From contig NZ_ML769301.1 in the NCBI RefSeq assembly GCF_009720385.1, positions 248,001 through 312,000 on the forward strand: a stretch of 64,000 nt of DNA, given 5' to 3'. Origin of the DNA: Catellatospora vulcania. GTDB lineage: Bacteria; Actinomycetota; Actinomycetes; Mycobacteriales; Micromonosporaceae. Made by a program: the position numbers and the translations under genes. Within the stretch, counting starts at the first letter, position 1, and each line of letters opens with the position of its first letter. The notes beneath the pieces are model-generated. The model was not told where the DNA came from, searched no databases, and saw only the letters and a program-made list of their open reading frames with translations. Positions 1 to 7,862 of this stretch are shown piece by piece.

Positions 1-999
1 GGTGTGATGCCGGCCGGGCAGAAGAGCACCGACGCGATCGAGGGCAACTTCATCAGCCGCGCGATCGACGACACCGGCTGGTGGGCGCTGGCCTGGGTGC
101 AGGCCTACGACCTGACCCGCGACGCCAAGTACCTGAACATGGCCGTGACGATCGGCAACTACATGCACTCGTACTGGGACGGCGTCTGCGGCGGCGGGAT
201 CTGGTGGAACCGCGAGCGCACGTACAAGAACGCGGTCACCATCGGCCTGTACGTCCGGCTCACCGCCGTGCTGCACAACCGCATCCCCGGCGACACGGTG
301 TGGCTGGGCCGGGCGACCGCGGGCTGGAACTGGTTCGCCGGGAGTGGGATGATCAACGGCTCGGGGCTGGTCAACGACGGGATCACCGGTGGCTGCGCCA
401 ACAACGGGCAGACCGTGTGGACGTACAACCAGGGGCTGGCCATCGGCGGGGCGGTCGAGCTGTGGCGGGCCACCGGCAACGCGGCGCTGCTGGCCTCGGC
501 GCGGCAGCTGGCCGACGCGGCGATGAACTCGGCGGTGCTGACCCGGTCGGGGATCCTCACCGAGTCCTGCGACCCGGCCAACAGCTGCGACGACAACCAG
601 AAGCAGTTCAAGGGCATCTTCATGCGGTACCTGATGGACCTGGCCGACGCCTCGGGTGTGGCCGCGTACCGGACCTACGCGCAGCGGCAGGCCGACTCGA
701 TCTGGCAGTCCGACCGCGACAGCCTCAACCGGATCGGGCAGCGCTGGACCGGCGCGACGCCGAACGCGCGCGACTGGCGTACCCAGGCCTCCGGACTCGG
801 CGGGCTGCTGGCCGCGACGGCGTCCCCGTCGGGTCCGCCGACCCCGCCGCCGACCGAGTCCGCCTGGGCGCCGAACGTGTCGTACACGACCGGGACGGTC
901 GTGACGTACGCCGGGGCACGCTGGCAGTGCCGCCAGCCGCACCTGTCCCAGGTCGGCTGGGAGCCGCCGAACGTGGCCGCTCTCTGGTTGCGGCTATGA
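1..999 (+). CDS. GH76 family alpha-1,6-mannanase-like glycosidase with C-terminal CBM5/12 module (5' partial)
   Basis: The reading frame is open at the left edge, so the true start and any signal peptide lie outside the window. The visible 332 residues look like a family 76 glycoside hydrolase, which cleaves alpha-1,6-mannan: an IDDTGWWALAW block near residue 20 carries the Asp-Asp pair that is catalytic in GH76, followed by the Trp/Tyr/Asn-rich (alpha/alpha)6 repeats and a YNQG block. After a short Pro/Ser linker, the last ~45 residues (AWAPNVSYTTGTVVTYAG onward, ending in W/L) match the aromatic pattern of a chitin-binding CBM5/12 module. It is probably secreted and degrades fungal or yeast wall mannan. 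Family call is from motif recognition; substrate is inferred. Confidence 0.85.
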   Translation, partial: GVMPAGQKSTDAIEGNFISRAIDDTGWWALAWVQAYDLTRDAKYLNMAVTIGNYMHSYWDGVCGGGIWWNRERTYKNAVTIGLYVRLTAVLHNRIPGDTVWLGRATAGWNWFAGSGMINGSGLVNDGITGGCANNGQTVWTYNQGLAIGGAVELWRATGNAALLASARQLADAAMNSAVLTRSGILTESCDPANSCDDNQKQFKGIFMRYLMDLADASGVAAYRTYAQRQADSIWQSDRDSLNRIGQRWTGATPNARDWRTQASGLGGLLAATASPSGPPTPPPTESAWAPNVSYTTGTVVTYAGARWQCRQPHLSQVGWEPPNVAALWLRL

Positions 1000-1108
1000 A
1001 GCCGACACGCCCGACACGGCCCGGCGCACGTACTTTGCGCTGATTTCCCGATATGGTGTGGTCGGTGTTGAACGAGCCCGTCTTCGGATGGGGCCGGTTC
1101 GCGCTCTG

Positions 1109-1145
1109 CTGAGGGGACGGTCCTGAGGGGTGGCCGTCCCCTCAG
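1109..1145. terminator. Bidirectional terminator hairpin between convergent genes
   Basis: A perfect 12-bp inverted repeat (CTGAGGGGACGG / CCGTCCCCTCAG, 13-nt loop) lies between the GH76 gene and the convergent reductase gene. There is no long T-tract, as is usual for actinomycete terminators. Confidence 0.7.
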
Positions 1146-1161
1146 TCATTCCCGCCCCGGC

Positions 1162-2226
1162 TCAGAAGTACCTGTCCTCATCGGACTTTCGGTAGTCCCG
1201 GATCAGGTCGAGCCGCCCGGCCGCCGCATGCGTCACCCACTCCGGGTTGCCGAGCAGGACACGGCCGAGTGCGACCAGGTCGAACTCGCCTGCATCGAGC
1301 CGGTCGACCAGCTCGCGCTGCGTGGCGGAGCCCAGGAAGCCGCGGGTCAGGCCGACCGAGCCGACGGTGATGGACGGCAGCCCGGTGAGGTGCTTGGCCC
1401 AGCCGGCCAGGTTGCGCGGCGAGCCCGCGAACGCCGGAGCGGCGAAGTCGCGCTGGGAGGCGTGCAGCACGTCGGCGCCGGCCGTGGCGAAGGCGTTGAG
1501 GATCACCGCCAGTTCGGCGGGGGAGTCCGCGATCCGGGCGGCGTAGTCCCGCTCCTTGAACTGGGAGAACCGCACGATGAGCGGCAGGTCGGCGGGGATC
1601 GCCGCGCGGACCGCCGAGATCACCTCCGCCGGGAACGCCGCACGCGCGGCCGGCGACCCGCCGAAGCGGTCGGTGCGGCGGTTGGTGTGCGGCCAGAGGA
1701 ACTCGTCGAGCAGGTAGCCGTGCGCGGCGTGGATCTCCAGGGCGTCGAAGCCCGCCCGGACCGCGACGGCGGCGGCATCGGCGTACGCGGCGAGCAGCAC
1801 GTCGGCCTCGGCGAGGGTGATCGGGTGGGTGTCGCCGGGCACGCCGGACGGGGTCCAGGCCGCGATTCCGTCCACGGGTTCGCGTGCGCTGCCCAGGTGC
1901 CACAGTTGCGCGGCGATCCGGCCGCCCGCGGCGTGCACCTGCTCGGTCACCGACCGCCAGCCCTGCTCGGCCGGGCCGGCGGTCAACCGCGGCACGGTCG
2001 TCTCGTGGCCGGCGCTCGGATGGTCGACCAGCACGCCCTCGGTGATGATCAGCCCGATGCCGTGCTCGGCCCGCCGCCGGTAGTACGCGGCCACCTCGGG
2101 GGTCGGCACGCCTCCGGGTGAGCGGAAGCGGGTCATCGGAGCCATCGCGAAACGGCTGCTCAACGGCAGCCCGGCCAGTGTCGTCGGCTCCAGCAGCGAG
2201 CCCAGGAGAGCGGTTGTCGCGGTCAT
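1162..2226 (-). CDS. Old Yellow Enzyme family NADH:flavin oxidoreductase / alkene reductase
   Basis: A 354-aa FMN-dependent TIM-barrel oxidoreductase that reduces activated C=C bonds of enals, enones or nitro compounds with NAD(P)H. Family signatures are visible: the N-terminal LSSRFAMAPMTR block that contacts FMN, the EIHAAHGYLLDEFLWPHTN segment with the paired-His/Asn substrate-binding region, RTDRFGGS after it, and the C-terminal LVALGRVLLGNPEWV phosphate-binding region. Length is normal for the family. The gene is transcribed divergently from a MerR-type regulator with only 61 nt between the chosen starts, so the MerR protein probably controls it in response to an electrophile or oxidant. 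The natural substrate cannot be read from sequence. Confidence 0.9.
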   Translation of the reverse strand: MTATTALLGSLLEPTTLAGLPLSSRFAMAPMTRFRSPGGVPTPEVAAYYRRRAEHGIGLIITEGVLVDHPSAGHETTVPRLTAGPAEQGWRSVTEQVHAAGGRIAAQLWHLGSAREPVDGIAAWTPSGVPGDTHPITLAEADVLLAAYADAAAVAVRAGFDALEIHAAHGYLLDEFLWPHTNRRTDRFGGSPAARAAFPAEVISAVRAAIPADLPLIVRFSQFKERDYAARIADSPAELAVILNAFATAGADVLHASQRDFAAPAFAGSPRNLAGWAKHLTGLPSITVGSVGLTRGFLGSATQRELVDRLDAGEFDLVALGRVLLGNPEWVTHAAAGRLDLIRDYRKSDEDRYF

Positions 2227-2242
2227 GGCGCTACGTTAAAAC

Positions 2243-2258
2243 CTGACATTGATGTCAG
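2243..2258. promoter_or_regulatory. Palindromic operator between OYE reductase and MerR genes
   Basis: CTGACAT-TG-ATGTCAG is a perfect 7+2+7 palindrome in the short divergent intergenic region, 17 nt upstream of the reductase start. MerR-family activators bind such dyads inside an over-long promoter spacer. That it is the MerR site is inferred from position and symmetry. Confidence 0.6.
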
Positions 2259-2287
2259 AGGCAAGTCTTGTGACGGGAGATACAGGG

Positions 2288-2629
2288 ATGCGGATCGGCG
2301 ACCTCTCCGCGGCGACCGGCGCGAGCACGCGATCGCTGCGCTACTACGAGCAGCAAGGCCTGCTGGCCAGCGAGCGCAGCACCGGCGGCCAGCGGCACTA
2401 TCCCGCCTCGGCGGTCGAGCGCGTCGGGCTGATCCAGTCCCTGCTCCAGGCGGGACTGTCCAGCAGCACCATCCATGACGTGCTGCCGTGCATCTCCGAG
2501 GAGGCGATCCGTACGCCGTGGCTGGCCGAGCGGCTGCGCACCGAACTGAACCGGGTCGAGGTTCAGCTCGACGCGCTGCACCGGACCCGTGACATCCTCG
2601 CCGATCTGGTCGAGCACTACGCGGTGTGA
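2288..2629 (+). CDS. MerR family transcriptional regulator
   Basis: About 113 aa from the ATG at 2288. An upstream in-frame start at 2249 would add 13 residues overlapping the operator; the family begins with M-R/K-I-G-E/D-L, which matches MRIGDLSAATG here. The N-terminal winged helix with the RYYEQQGLL signature is clear (residues 1-70), followed by the dimerising helix ending ADLVEHYAV. There is no long effector domain or obvious Cys metal site, so it resembles the short MerR regulators that pair with oxidoreductases. It most likely regulates the divergent OYE gene through the palindrome between them. Confidence 0.88.
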   Translation: MRIGDLSAATGASTRSLRYYEQQGLLASERSTGGQRHYPASAVERVGLIQSLLQAGLSSSTIHDVLPCISEEAIRTPWLAERLRTELNRVEVQLDALHRTRDILADLVEHYAV

Positions 2630-2757
2630 CGGTTGTCGGCGAGGGCTGAGCGCGGGCCCGGTCACGGTCCGTAGTGATCTATTTGAGTCTTCCGTTGCCG
2701 TGGAGCGGCTGCTACGGTCTCAGCAAGGTTTGTTAACAGATCTGGTTTGGAGGAAGA

Positions 2758-2919
2758 ATGAACCACCTCGACCTGGACGTCCAGGACGTCTCCACCGGCG
2801 ACTGGGACCAGCTCGTCACCGAGATCATGCGCAACGCCGGTGAGCTGTCCCCGCAGGACCCGGAGCTCGCCCCCGTCACCGGCTGCGGCTGCGGGTGCGC
2901 CTGCGGCTGCGGTTGCTGA
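2758..2919 (+). CDS. Precursor peptide of a thiazole-containing RiPP (TOMM/LAP), 53 aa
   Basis: An ATG preceded by GGAGGA at about 5 nt spacing opens a 53-codon gene. The N-terminal ~40 residues are an acidic leader (starts MNHLDLDVQDVSTGDW, with LVTEIMRNAGEL as a probable amphipathic helix bound by the RRE domain). The C-terminus is T-GCGCGCACGCGC-stop: six Cys, each preceded by Gly or Ala, and Cys as the final residue. YcaO enzymes convert Xaa-Cys to thiazoline, and SagB enzymes oxidise it to thiazole, so up to six thiazoles are possible. The core contains no Ser. The gene is immediately upstream of a complete YcaO/E1-like/SagB gene set on the same strand, which makes the assignment strong although no homologue search was possible. 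Confidence 0.9.
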   Translation: MNHLDLDVQDVSTGDWDQLVTEIMRNAGELSPQDPELAPVTGCGCGCACGCGC

Positions 2920-2934
2920 CCGTCTAAAACGAAC

Positions 2935-2972
2935 ACGCGACGGTGGTCGGCCACTGCGGGTCACCGTCGCGT
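2935..2972 (+). terminator. Hairpin between precursor gene and biosynthetic operon (probable attenuator)
   Basis: A perfect 11-bp inverted repeat, ACGCGACGGTG / CACCGTCGCGT, lies 15 nt after the precursor stop and ends 29 nt before the YcaO start. A partial terminator or processing site here would give far more precursor mRNA than enzyme mRNA, a common RiPP arrangement. The repeat is seen; the function is inferred. Confidence 0.6.
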
Positions 2973-3001
2973 CCCCTGTGGACTTTGTTACAGGAATGTC
3001 A

Positions 3002-4267
3002 ATGAGCGCAGATCTCGTCAGTCTGGTCAGCCCGCTGGGCGTGGTCAGCGGACTGCGGCCGCTGCTGCCGGACCGCGGCCTCGACCGGCTCAGCCACGTC
3101 GTCGCGTCCAGCGGCGACTCGCACACCGGCCACCACGGCGGCAGCCCGCAGCTGGGCACCGGGCGCGGTTTCGACGCCGGTCTCGCCACCACCGTCGCGA
3201 TCGCCGAAGCCGCCGAACGGTACGTGGGCAGCTACCCCGACGCCGACACCGTCCGGGCCACCGCCGCGGAACTGCCCGGCGCGGTCCTCGACCTGACCGG
3301 CCTGCCCCGCTGCTCAGACGCCGAATATGCGCACCCCGACTGCCACCTCGTCCCGGCCGACCCCGGCACGGAGATCCGCTGGATGCGCGGCACCGACCTG
3401 ATGTCCGGCGAACCGACCTGGGTGCCCGCCGTCATGGCCTGCTACGGGCTGCACCCCGAACCGGCCGAACGCTTCGTCTTCCAGATCTCCACCGGGTACG
3501 CCGTCCACGTCGAACCGCAGCGCGCCCTGCTCGGCGGGCTGATGGAGGTCATCGAACGCGACGCCATCGCCGTGACCTGGCTGCGGCGGCTGCGGCTGCC
3601 GCTGCTCGGACCCGCCGGGTTCAGCCCGGCGGTGCGCTACCTGCTCGACCACGGCCGCCGCCGCTTCCTGGACAACGTGCTGTTCAACGCCACCACCGAC
3701 CTGGGCATCCCCACGGTGTACGTGCTGCAGCAGGCCCCCCACGATGCAGAGGCCGCCAACCTGGTCGGCGCGGCGACCGGGCGCACCCTGGCGGACGCGG
3801 CGGAGAAGGCCCTCATCGAGATCGCCAACATCCGGCAGCTGTTCCCGCACGGCACGGCGCCCGTCGACGGCGACACCAGGTTCACCGACATCATGGACGG
3901 CGCGCGGTACATGGCCGTGGCGCAGCGAGCCGAAGCTTTCGGCTTCCTCACCGAGGACCTCGCGCACCGCCCCACCTCGGACAGCTGCCTGGAACTTCCG
4001 GCGGATCCGCATCAGGCGACCTCGGTGGTGCTGGAGCAGCTGCGGCGGCTCGGGGCGCAGGCGGTGTGCGTCGACCGGACCTCGGCCGAGCTGCGCCGTG
4101 TCGGGCTGGTCGCGCTGACCGTGGTGGTGCCGCGGCTGCAGCCCATGTCCCTGAACCCGCTGGCGCAGTTCCGTGCCCACCCCCGACTGAACGAGGCGCC
4201 GGCGGCGATGGGCGTGCCGGCCTCCCCGGAACAGGAGCAGAACCCGTGGCCGCAACCGTTCGCCTGA
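3002..4267 (+). CDS. YcaO-domain azoline-forming cyclodehydratase (TOMM D protein)
   Basis: A 421-aa ATP-dependent enzyme that phosphorylates backbone amides and cyclises Cys side chains to thiazolines. The ATP/Mg signatures are AIAEAAERY (residues 66-74) and EVIERDA (183-189). The protein ends ...NPWPQPFA, whose P-x-P-x-P (415-419) is the C-terminal motif of azoline-forming YcaO proteins, which separates it from amidine or thioamide YcaOs. The ATG at 3002 is preferred over the one at 2996 because the AGGA at 2992-2995 is 6 nt from 3002 but only 0-1 nt from 2996. It is a stand-alone D protein; its E1-like partners are encoded separately just downstream, the next gene overlapping it by 22 nt. 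Confidence 0.93.
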   Translation: MSADLVSLVSPLGVVSGLRPLLPDRGLDRLSHVVASSGDSHTGHHGGSPQLGTGRGFDAGLATTVAIAEAAERYVGSYPDADTVRATAAELPGAVLDLTGLPRCSDAEYAHPDCHLVPADPGTEIRWMRGTDLMSGEPTWVPAVMACYGLHPEPAERFVFQISTGYAVHVEPQRALLGGLMEVIERDAIAVTWLRRLRLPLLGPAGFSPAVRYLLDHGRRRFLDNVLFNATTDLGIPTVYVLQQAPHDAEAANLVGAATGRTLADAAEKALIEIANIRQLFPHGTAPVDGDTRFTDIMDGARYMAVAQRAEAFGFLTEDLAHRPTSDSCLELPADPHQATSVVLEQLRRLGAQAVCVDRTSAELRRVGLVALTVVVPRLQPMSLNPLAQFRAHPRLNEAPAAMGVPASPEQEQNPWPQPFA

Positions 4268-4869
4268 CCGAGACCGCGGTCGCCGCGGTGGGGGAGTTCG
4301 GCCACGCCGTGCGGTCCCGCCTGCTGGCCGCGGGCGCGACGGCACTGGACGCCGACCGGCCGCAACCGGGCGACGCGCGAGCCATGGTGCTCGTGTCGTG
4401 GCGGCCCGACCCGGACCGGGCCCAGCGGTTCGACGAGCTCGCGCACCGCGCCGGGATCGGCTGGCTGCCCGTGGTCGTGGAGCACCCGCGGCTGATCATC
4501 GGCCCGTGGGTGGCCCCTGGCGGGCCGTGCCACGACTGCTACAGCTTCCGCCGCGAGCAGCACGATCCCAAGTCGCGGCACCGTGCGGCGCTGCTGGCCG
4601 CGTACCGCGCTGACGACGACCTCGGCGTCTACGGCCATCTGCCGCACCACCTGCGCATCGCCGAAGCGCTCGTCGGGCTCATGCTGCAGAGCCCGCAACC
4701 CGGCATGACCACCATGGTCGACCTGGCCACGATGATGGTGAGCCGCGTCGACGTCATCGCCAGGCACGGCTGCCCGCACTGCGGCGTCGCCGACACCTGG
4801 GGAGACCCCCGGCTGGCCGCGGCCGTCGCCGAAACCGTGCACCGGCTGCCGGAAGGAGCACTGACGTGA
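4246..4869 (+). CDS. TOMM cyclodehydratase partner, E1/ThiF-like C-terminal domain with two CxxC pairs
   Basis: A 207-aa protein from a GTG start at 4246, with AGGAG at 4233-4237 (8-nt spacing) inside the end of the YcaO gene. The block WLPVVVEHPRLIIGPWVAPGGPCHDCYS and the later HGCPHCG resemble the bacteriocin cyclodehydratase partner domain (TIGR03882-like), in which Cys95/Cys98 and Cys176/Cys179 would hold a structural zinc. No nucleotide-binding glycine loop or recognisable RRE is visible, so it looks like the C-terminal half of an ocin-ThiF-like protein and may act with the next gene product to dock leader peptide and YcaO. Family call is fairly sure; division of labour is inferred. Confidence 0.78.
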   Translation: MAATVRLTETAVAAVGEFGHAVRSRLLAAGATALDADRPQPGDARAMVLVSWRPDPDRAQRFDELAHRAGIGWLPVVVEHPRLIIGPWVAPGGPCHDCYSFRREQHDPKSRHRAALLAAYRADDDLGVYGHLPHHLRIAEALVGLMLQSPQPGMTTMVDLATMMVSRVDVIARHGCPHCGVADTWGDPRLAAAVAETVHRLPEGALT

Positions 4870-6224
4870 GCCGGCTCGCGCATCCCGCGCTGGCGACCGG
4901 CCTCGCCGTCATCAGCACCGAGGACGGCCTGCTGATCGAAGGCGGTCCCAGCCGACGGCTGTTCACCGGCGCCGCCGCCCACGAGCTGCTGCCGCGACTG
5001 CTGCCGCTGCTGGACGGCCGCACCGGCCTCGCCGCGGTCGCCGACGAGGCAGGGGTGCCCGTCGCTCAGGTCGCCCAGGCCGTGGCGCTGCTGCACCGCA
5101 GCGGACTGCTCCACGACGGCCCCGCCGAGCACGGCGACGCCGCCGACGCCTTCCTGTCCCGCACCCTGGCGGCCGCGGGCAGCCACAACCGTCCGGCCGA
5201 GCTGCGCAAACAGCTGGCCGAAGCCACCGTCGTGGTCGCCACGGCAGGTCCGCTGGGCGACCTGCTCACTGCCGACCTGGCGCAATCGGGCATCGGCACG
5301 GTCACCGCGGACCCCACTCCCGGTGCGGCGCTGGCCATCGCGACCGACGACCGGCTCGCCGAGGTCGCCGCCACCGGCGTGCCGGTGCTCCGCATCGGCG
5401 GCGACGACCGCGGTGTCGAACTCGGGCCGCTGTTCACCGGAGCGGAAACCACCTGCCCGGACTGTTTCCTGACGGACGGCGCAGCCGGGTCCCGCACCTT
5501 CGGGCAGGCGGCGGCGCAACTGCTCAGCGGGCTGGCCGTGGCCGAGGCCGTCGGCCTGCTGACCCGGCTCGCCGATCCGGTCACCGGCCGCCGAATGCAC
5601 CGCATCGACACCGTCGATCTCAGCCGCACCATCCACGAGGTCACGCCCTCAGCCGCGTGCCGCACCTGCGCCATGACCGACGACGGCGTGCTCGGGCGGC
5701 TGGAGTGGCTGAACCGGCGGGCTTCCTGGCAGGTGACCAGCGCCCGGCCGGTCCCCGCCACCGCCGACACCGACCTGGCGTCCTCGCCCCGGGTGCCACT
5801 GGACCAGGTCCCGTCCTGGCTGCGGACGCTGCTGACGGCGGCGACGGCCCGGCCTTACGCCGACACCTACCTGATCGGTGCGCCCGGCCTGGCGTTTCCG
5901 GTCCACCGCTGGTCACCGGCCACCCAGGCGCTCATCGCCACCCGTGGCGACCTCAGCGCCGCCCCGCCGATCGCCGGACTGCCGGACGCCCCGGTGGCCG
6001 TGCTCGTGTTCGTCTCCGCGACCACGCGCTTGACCTCGGCCTACGCCGCACAGAGCCTGCGCCGGGCGTTCCTGGCCGCCGGTCGGGCGGTCGCGGCCGT
6101 CGCCGCCGGTCACCGCGCCGTGCTCGCCGACACGGTCGATCCGGCCCTGTCCGAGCTGCTGGAACTGCACGACGGCGGGGAACACCTCGCGGCCGTCGTC
6201 GGCATCTACCCGGAGCGGCCCTGA
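4866..6224 (+). CDS. RRE-E1-like TOMM docking protein with degenerate nitroreductase-like C-terminus
   Basis: 452 aa, starting at a GTG that overlaps the previous stop as GTGA, with AAGGAG upstream. Residues ~35-85 (LLPRLLPLLDGRTG...ALLHRSGLLHDG) look like the winged-helix RiPP recognition element that binds leader peptides. Residues ~120-270 repeat the E1-like partner domain seen in the preceding gene, with Cys197/Cys200 and Cys265/Cys268. The C-terminal ~120 residues (FPVHRWSPATQALI..., then AYAAQSLRRAFLAAGRAV) align by eye with the second half of the SagB protein at 7863-9212 (VYRYLPDRHALAVV, AYSLTLRNAGVAL) but lack its KY pair and FMN-binding blocks. It is thus probably a scaffold, not an enzyme. 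The last assignment is my inference. Confidence 0.75.
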   Translation: MSRLAHPALATGLAVISTEDGLLIEGGPSRRLFTGAAAHELLPRLLPLLDGRTGLAAVADEAGVPVAQVAQAVALLHRSGLLHDGPAEHGDAADAFLSRTLAAAGSHNRPAELRKQLAEATVVVATAGPLGDLLTADLAQSGIGTVTADPTPGAALAIATDDRLAEVAATGVPVLRIGGDDRGVELGPLFTGAETTCPDCFLTDGAAGSRTFGQAAAQLLSGLAVAEAVGLLTRLADPVTGRRMHRIDTVDLSRTIHEVTPSAACRTCAMTDDGVLGRLEWLNRRASWQVTSARPVPATADTDLASSPRVPLDQVPSWLRTLLTAATARPYADTYLIGAPGLAFPVHRWSPATQALIATRGDLSAAPPIAGLPDAPVAVLVFVSATTRLTSAYAAQSLRRAFLAAGRAVAAVAAGHRAVLADTVDPALSELLELHDGGEHLAAVVGIYPERP

Positions 6225-6697
6225 TGACGATCCAGCCCAAGGACACCGCCCTGAGCGCCGCACTGCGACTCGACGTCACCGGCCCGCGCCGGGCCAGGCC
6301 CGCCGACGACATCGGCGCCATCGTCATCCGATCCCTGGCGGCCTCACCGGAGCCGCTGACCGCCTGCGTCGCCGTGTTCGGCCTGGCGGGCATCCCGGTC
6401 GGCACGTACTGCGTCGACGCCGCGGGATACCTCCACCGGACCGACCCGCAGCCGCCGCCGCTGGCGCACCTCGCCGCCGACGTCGCCGTGCTGCTCGGCG
6501 GACCGGCCACCGCCTCGGCCGCCGACCACCGGGCACTCGCGGTCGCGGCCGGTGTCGTCTCGCACCACCTCGCCACCCGGCTCGGCACGAGTCTGCATCA
6601 GGTGACCTGCGACGACGAAACCATTGCCTGGCCACTGGCGACCGTGAACGGACCGCTGACCCACCTGACCACCGTCACCGGCAAGGAAGCCCCATGA
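6224..6697 (+). CDS. Small protein of the RiPP operon, possible inactive nitroreductase-like fragment
   Basis: 157 aa. The ATG at 6224 overlaps the previous stop by one base (TGATG), so translation is coupled. I do not recognise a family with certainty. The middle portion, GIPVGTYCVDAAGYLHR...ADVAVLLGGP...HRALAVAAGVVSHHLATRLG, follows the SagB pattern of a strand-turn (PGVYRYLPDRH) followed by a long helix with a conserved small-residue face, but has no FMN-binding Arg/Ser block and no KY pair. It may be a non-catalytic partner of the dehydrogenase or a scaffold piece. It contains two Cys and no signal peptide or membrane segment. Confidence 0.55.
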   Translation: MTIQPKDTALSAALRLDVTGPRRARPADDIGAIVIRSLAASPEPLTACVAVFGLAGIPVGTYCVDAAGYLHRTDPQPPPLAHLAADVAVLLGGPATASAADHRALAVAAGVVSHHLATRLGTSLHQVTCDDETIAWPLATVNGPLTHLTTVTGKEAP

Positions 6698-7857
6698 CCG
6701 AATACCAACTGTCCACTGTGATCATGGCGCATCCGAGCCGGCTCGCCCTCGCCGAGGCGCTCGCCGACAGCCTGCCCGAGCTCAAGCCCGACATCGTCGT
6801 GGACCCCGATCCGCACGGGCCGCCGTCGTCGCTGCGCACCGCCGCGGTGGCCTGGTCGTTCGTACCCGAGAACGCTACCCACCACCTGGTGCTGCAGGAC
6901 GACGCCGTGCCATGCCGGGGCTTCGCCGAGGCTGTGCACGCCGCGATCGGGCAGTACCCGCACGCCGCCCTGGCGCTGTTCACCGAGTGGACCTCGATGA
7001 CCGCCCACCACCTGCGCATGGCCGCCCTCGCGGGCGGGTCCTGGGCGGGAGTCGTGGACGAGTACGTGCCGAGCGTCGCGCTGGTCCTGCCCGCGCAGGT
7101 CGCCCGCGAGTTCGGCGAGGCCGCCACCCGCAACCTGCGCGAATGGACCCCCACCGACGACGTGGCGCTGATGAACTTCCTCCGCGACCGCAACGTCGCC
7201 GCCATCTGCCGCATCCCGAACCTCATCGACCACGACTCGCCGGACAGCCTCACCGGCAACCTGCACCAGGGCCCGCGCCGTTCGGCCTGCTTCGCCGACG
7301 ACGTGCCGCAGCCGCGCGCGGACGCGCTGCTGGGCGTGGCCGACCTGCTGCCGACGTTCGCGCACTACCAGATGCCCGACTTCGGCTCCCGGCCGTACTT
7401 CGCGCTGCGCAAGCCGCTGGACGACGGGGGACTGCCCTGGTCGATCCGGGCCACCGAGCAGTGGCTGGCCGACACCGGCCTGGACCCGGCGGCGGTGACG
7501 GAACTGGCCCGCGCGCACACTGACCGTTGGCGGCGGCAGCACGCGCTGCTCGCCGACGACATGCTCGACCGGCTGTGGCTGACGCCGTTCGCGATCGGCG
7601 TCTGCCTGACCCTGCCGTCGGTCCGGCTCTACCAGCCCGACGGCACACCGCTGCCCAGCCGGTTCCCGGCCACCGACGAGGCAGCCTTGGAAGCCCTGCT
7701 GGCGGATCCGGTGATGCGGCGGGTCTTCACCACCCTGCCGCAGGCGCACCTGCACCCCGTCGCCACCCGCGAGGTGCTCGACAGCCTTGAACAGCCCCTG
7801 GGCGAACTCATGCTCGACGCCGTCCGGGCCGGACACCGCCATGCTCGGAACATCTAG
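6694..7857 (+). CDS. GT-A-fold glycosyltransferase-like protein of the RiPP operon
   Basis: 387 aa, with its ATG overlapping the previous stop as ATGA. The first ~220 residues look like a retaining or GT25-like sugar transferase: STVIMAHPSR at the N-terminus, then HHLVLQDDAVPC (LQDDA at 67-71) in the position of the metal/nucleotide-sugar D-x-D motif. Next come a region with Trp-Thr-Ser and PTDDVALMNFLRDRN, and PNLIDHDSPDSLTGN, which recalls the end of LPS-type transferase domains. The remaining ~150 residues are unrecognised. It may glycosylate the peptide or make a sugar-linked intermediate. Fold assignment is moderate; acceptor and donor are unknown. Confidence 0.6.
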   Translation: MTEYQLSTVIMAHPSRLALAEALADSLPELKPDIVVDPDPHGPPSSLRTAAVAWSFVPENATHHLVLQDDAVPCRGFAEAVHAAIGQYPHAALALFTEWTSMTAHHLRMAALAGGSWAGVVDEYVPSVALVLPAQVAREFGEAATRNLREWTPTDDVALMNFLRDRNVAAICRIPNLIDHDSPDSLTGNLHQGPRRSACFADDVPQPRADALLGVADLLPTFAHYQMPDFGSRPYFALRKPLDDGGLPWSIRATEQWLADTGLDPAAVTELARAHTDRWRRQHALLADDMLDRLWLTPFAIGVCLTLPSVRLYQPDGTPLPSRFPATDEAALEALLADPVMRRVFTTLPQAHLHPVATREVLDSLEQPLGELMLDAVRAGHRHARNI

Positions 7858-7862
7858 CGGCA

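Noticed and set aside
2840-2995. Longer start for the YcaO gene, reading through the precursor region
   Set aside because: That frame overlaps the precursor peptide out of register, encodes low-complexity sequence and lacks the family N-terminus; ATG 3002 has the proper ribosome binding site.
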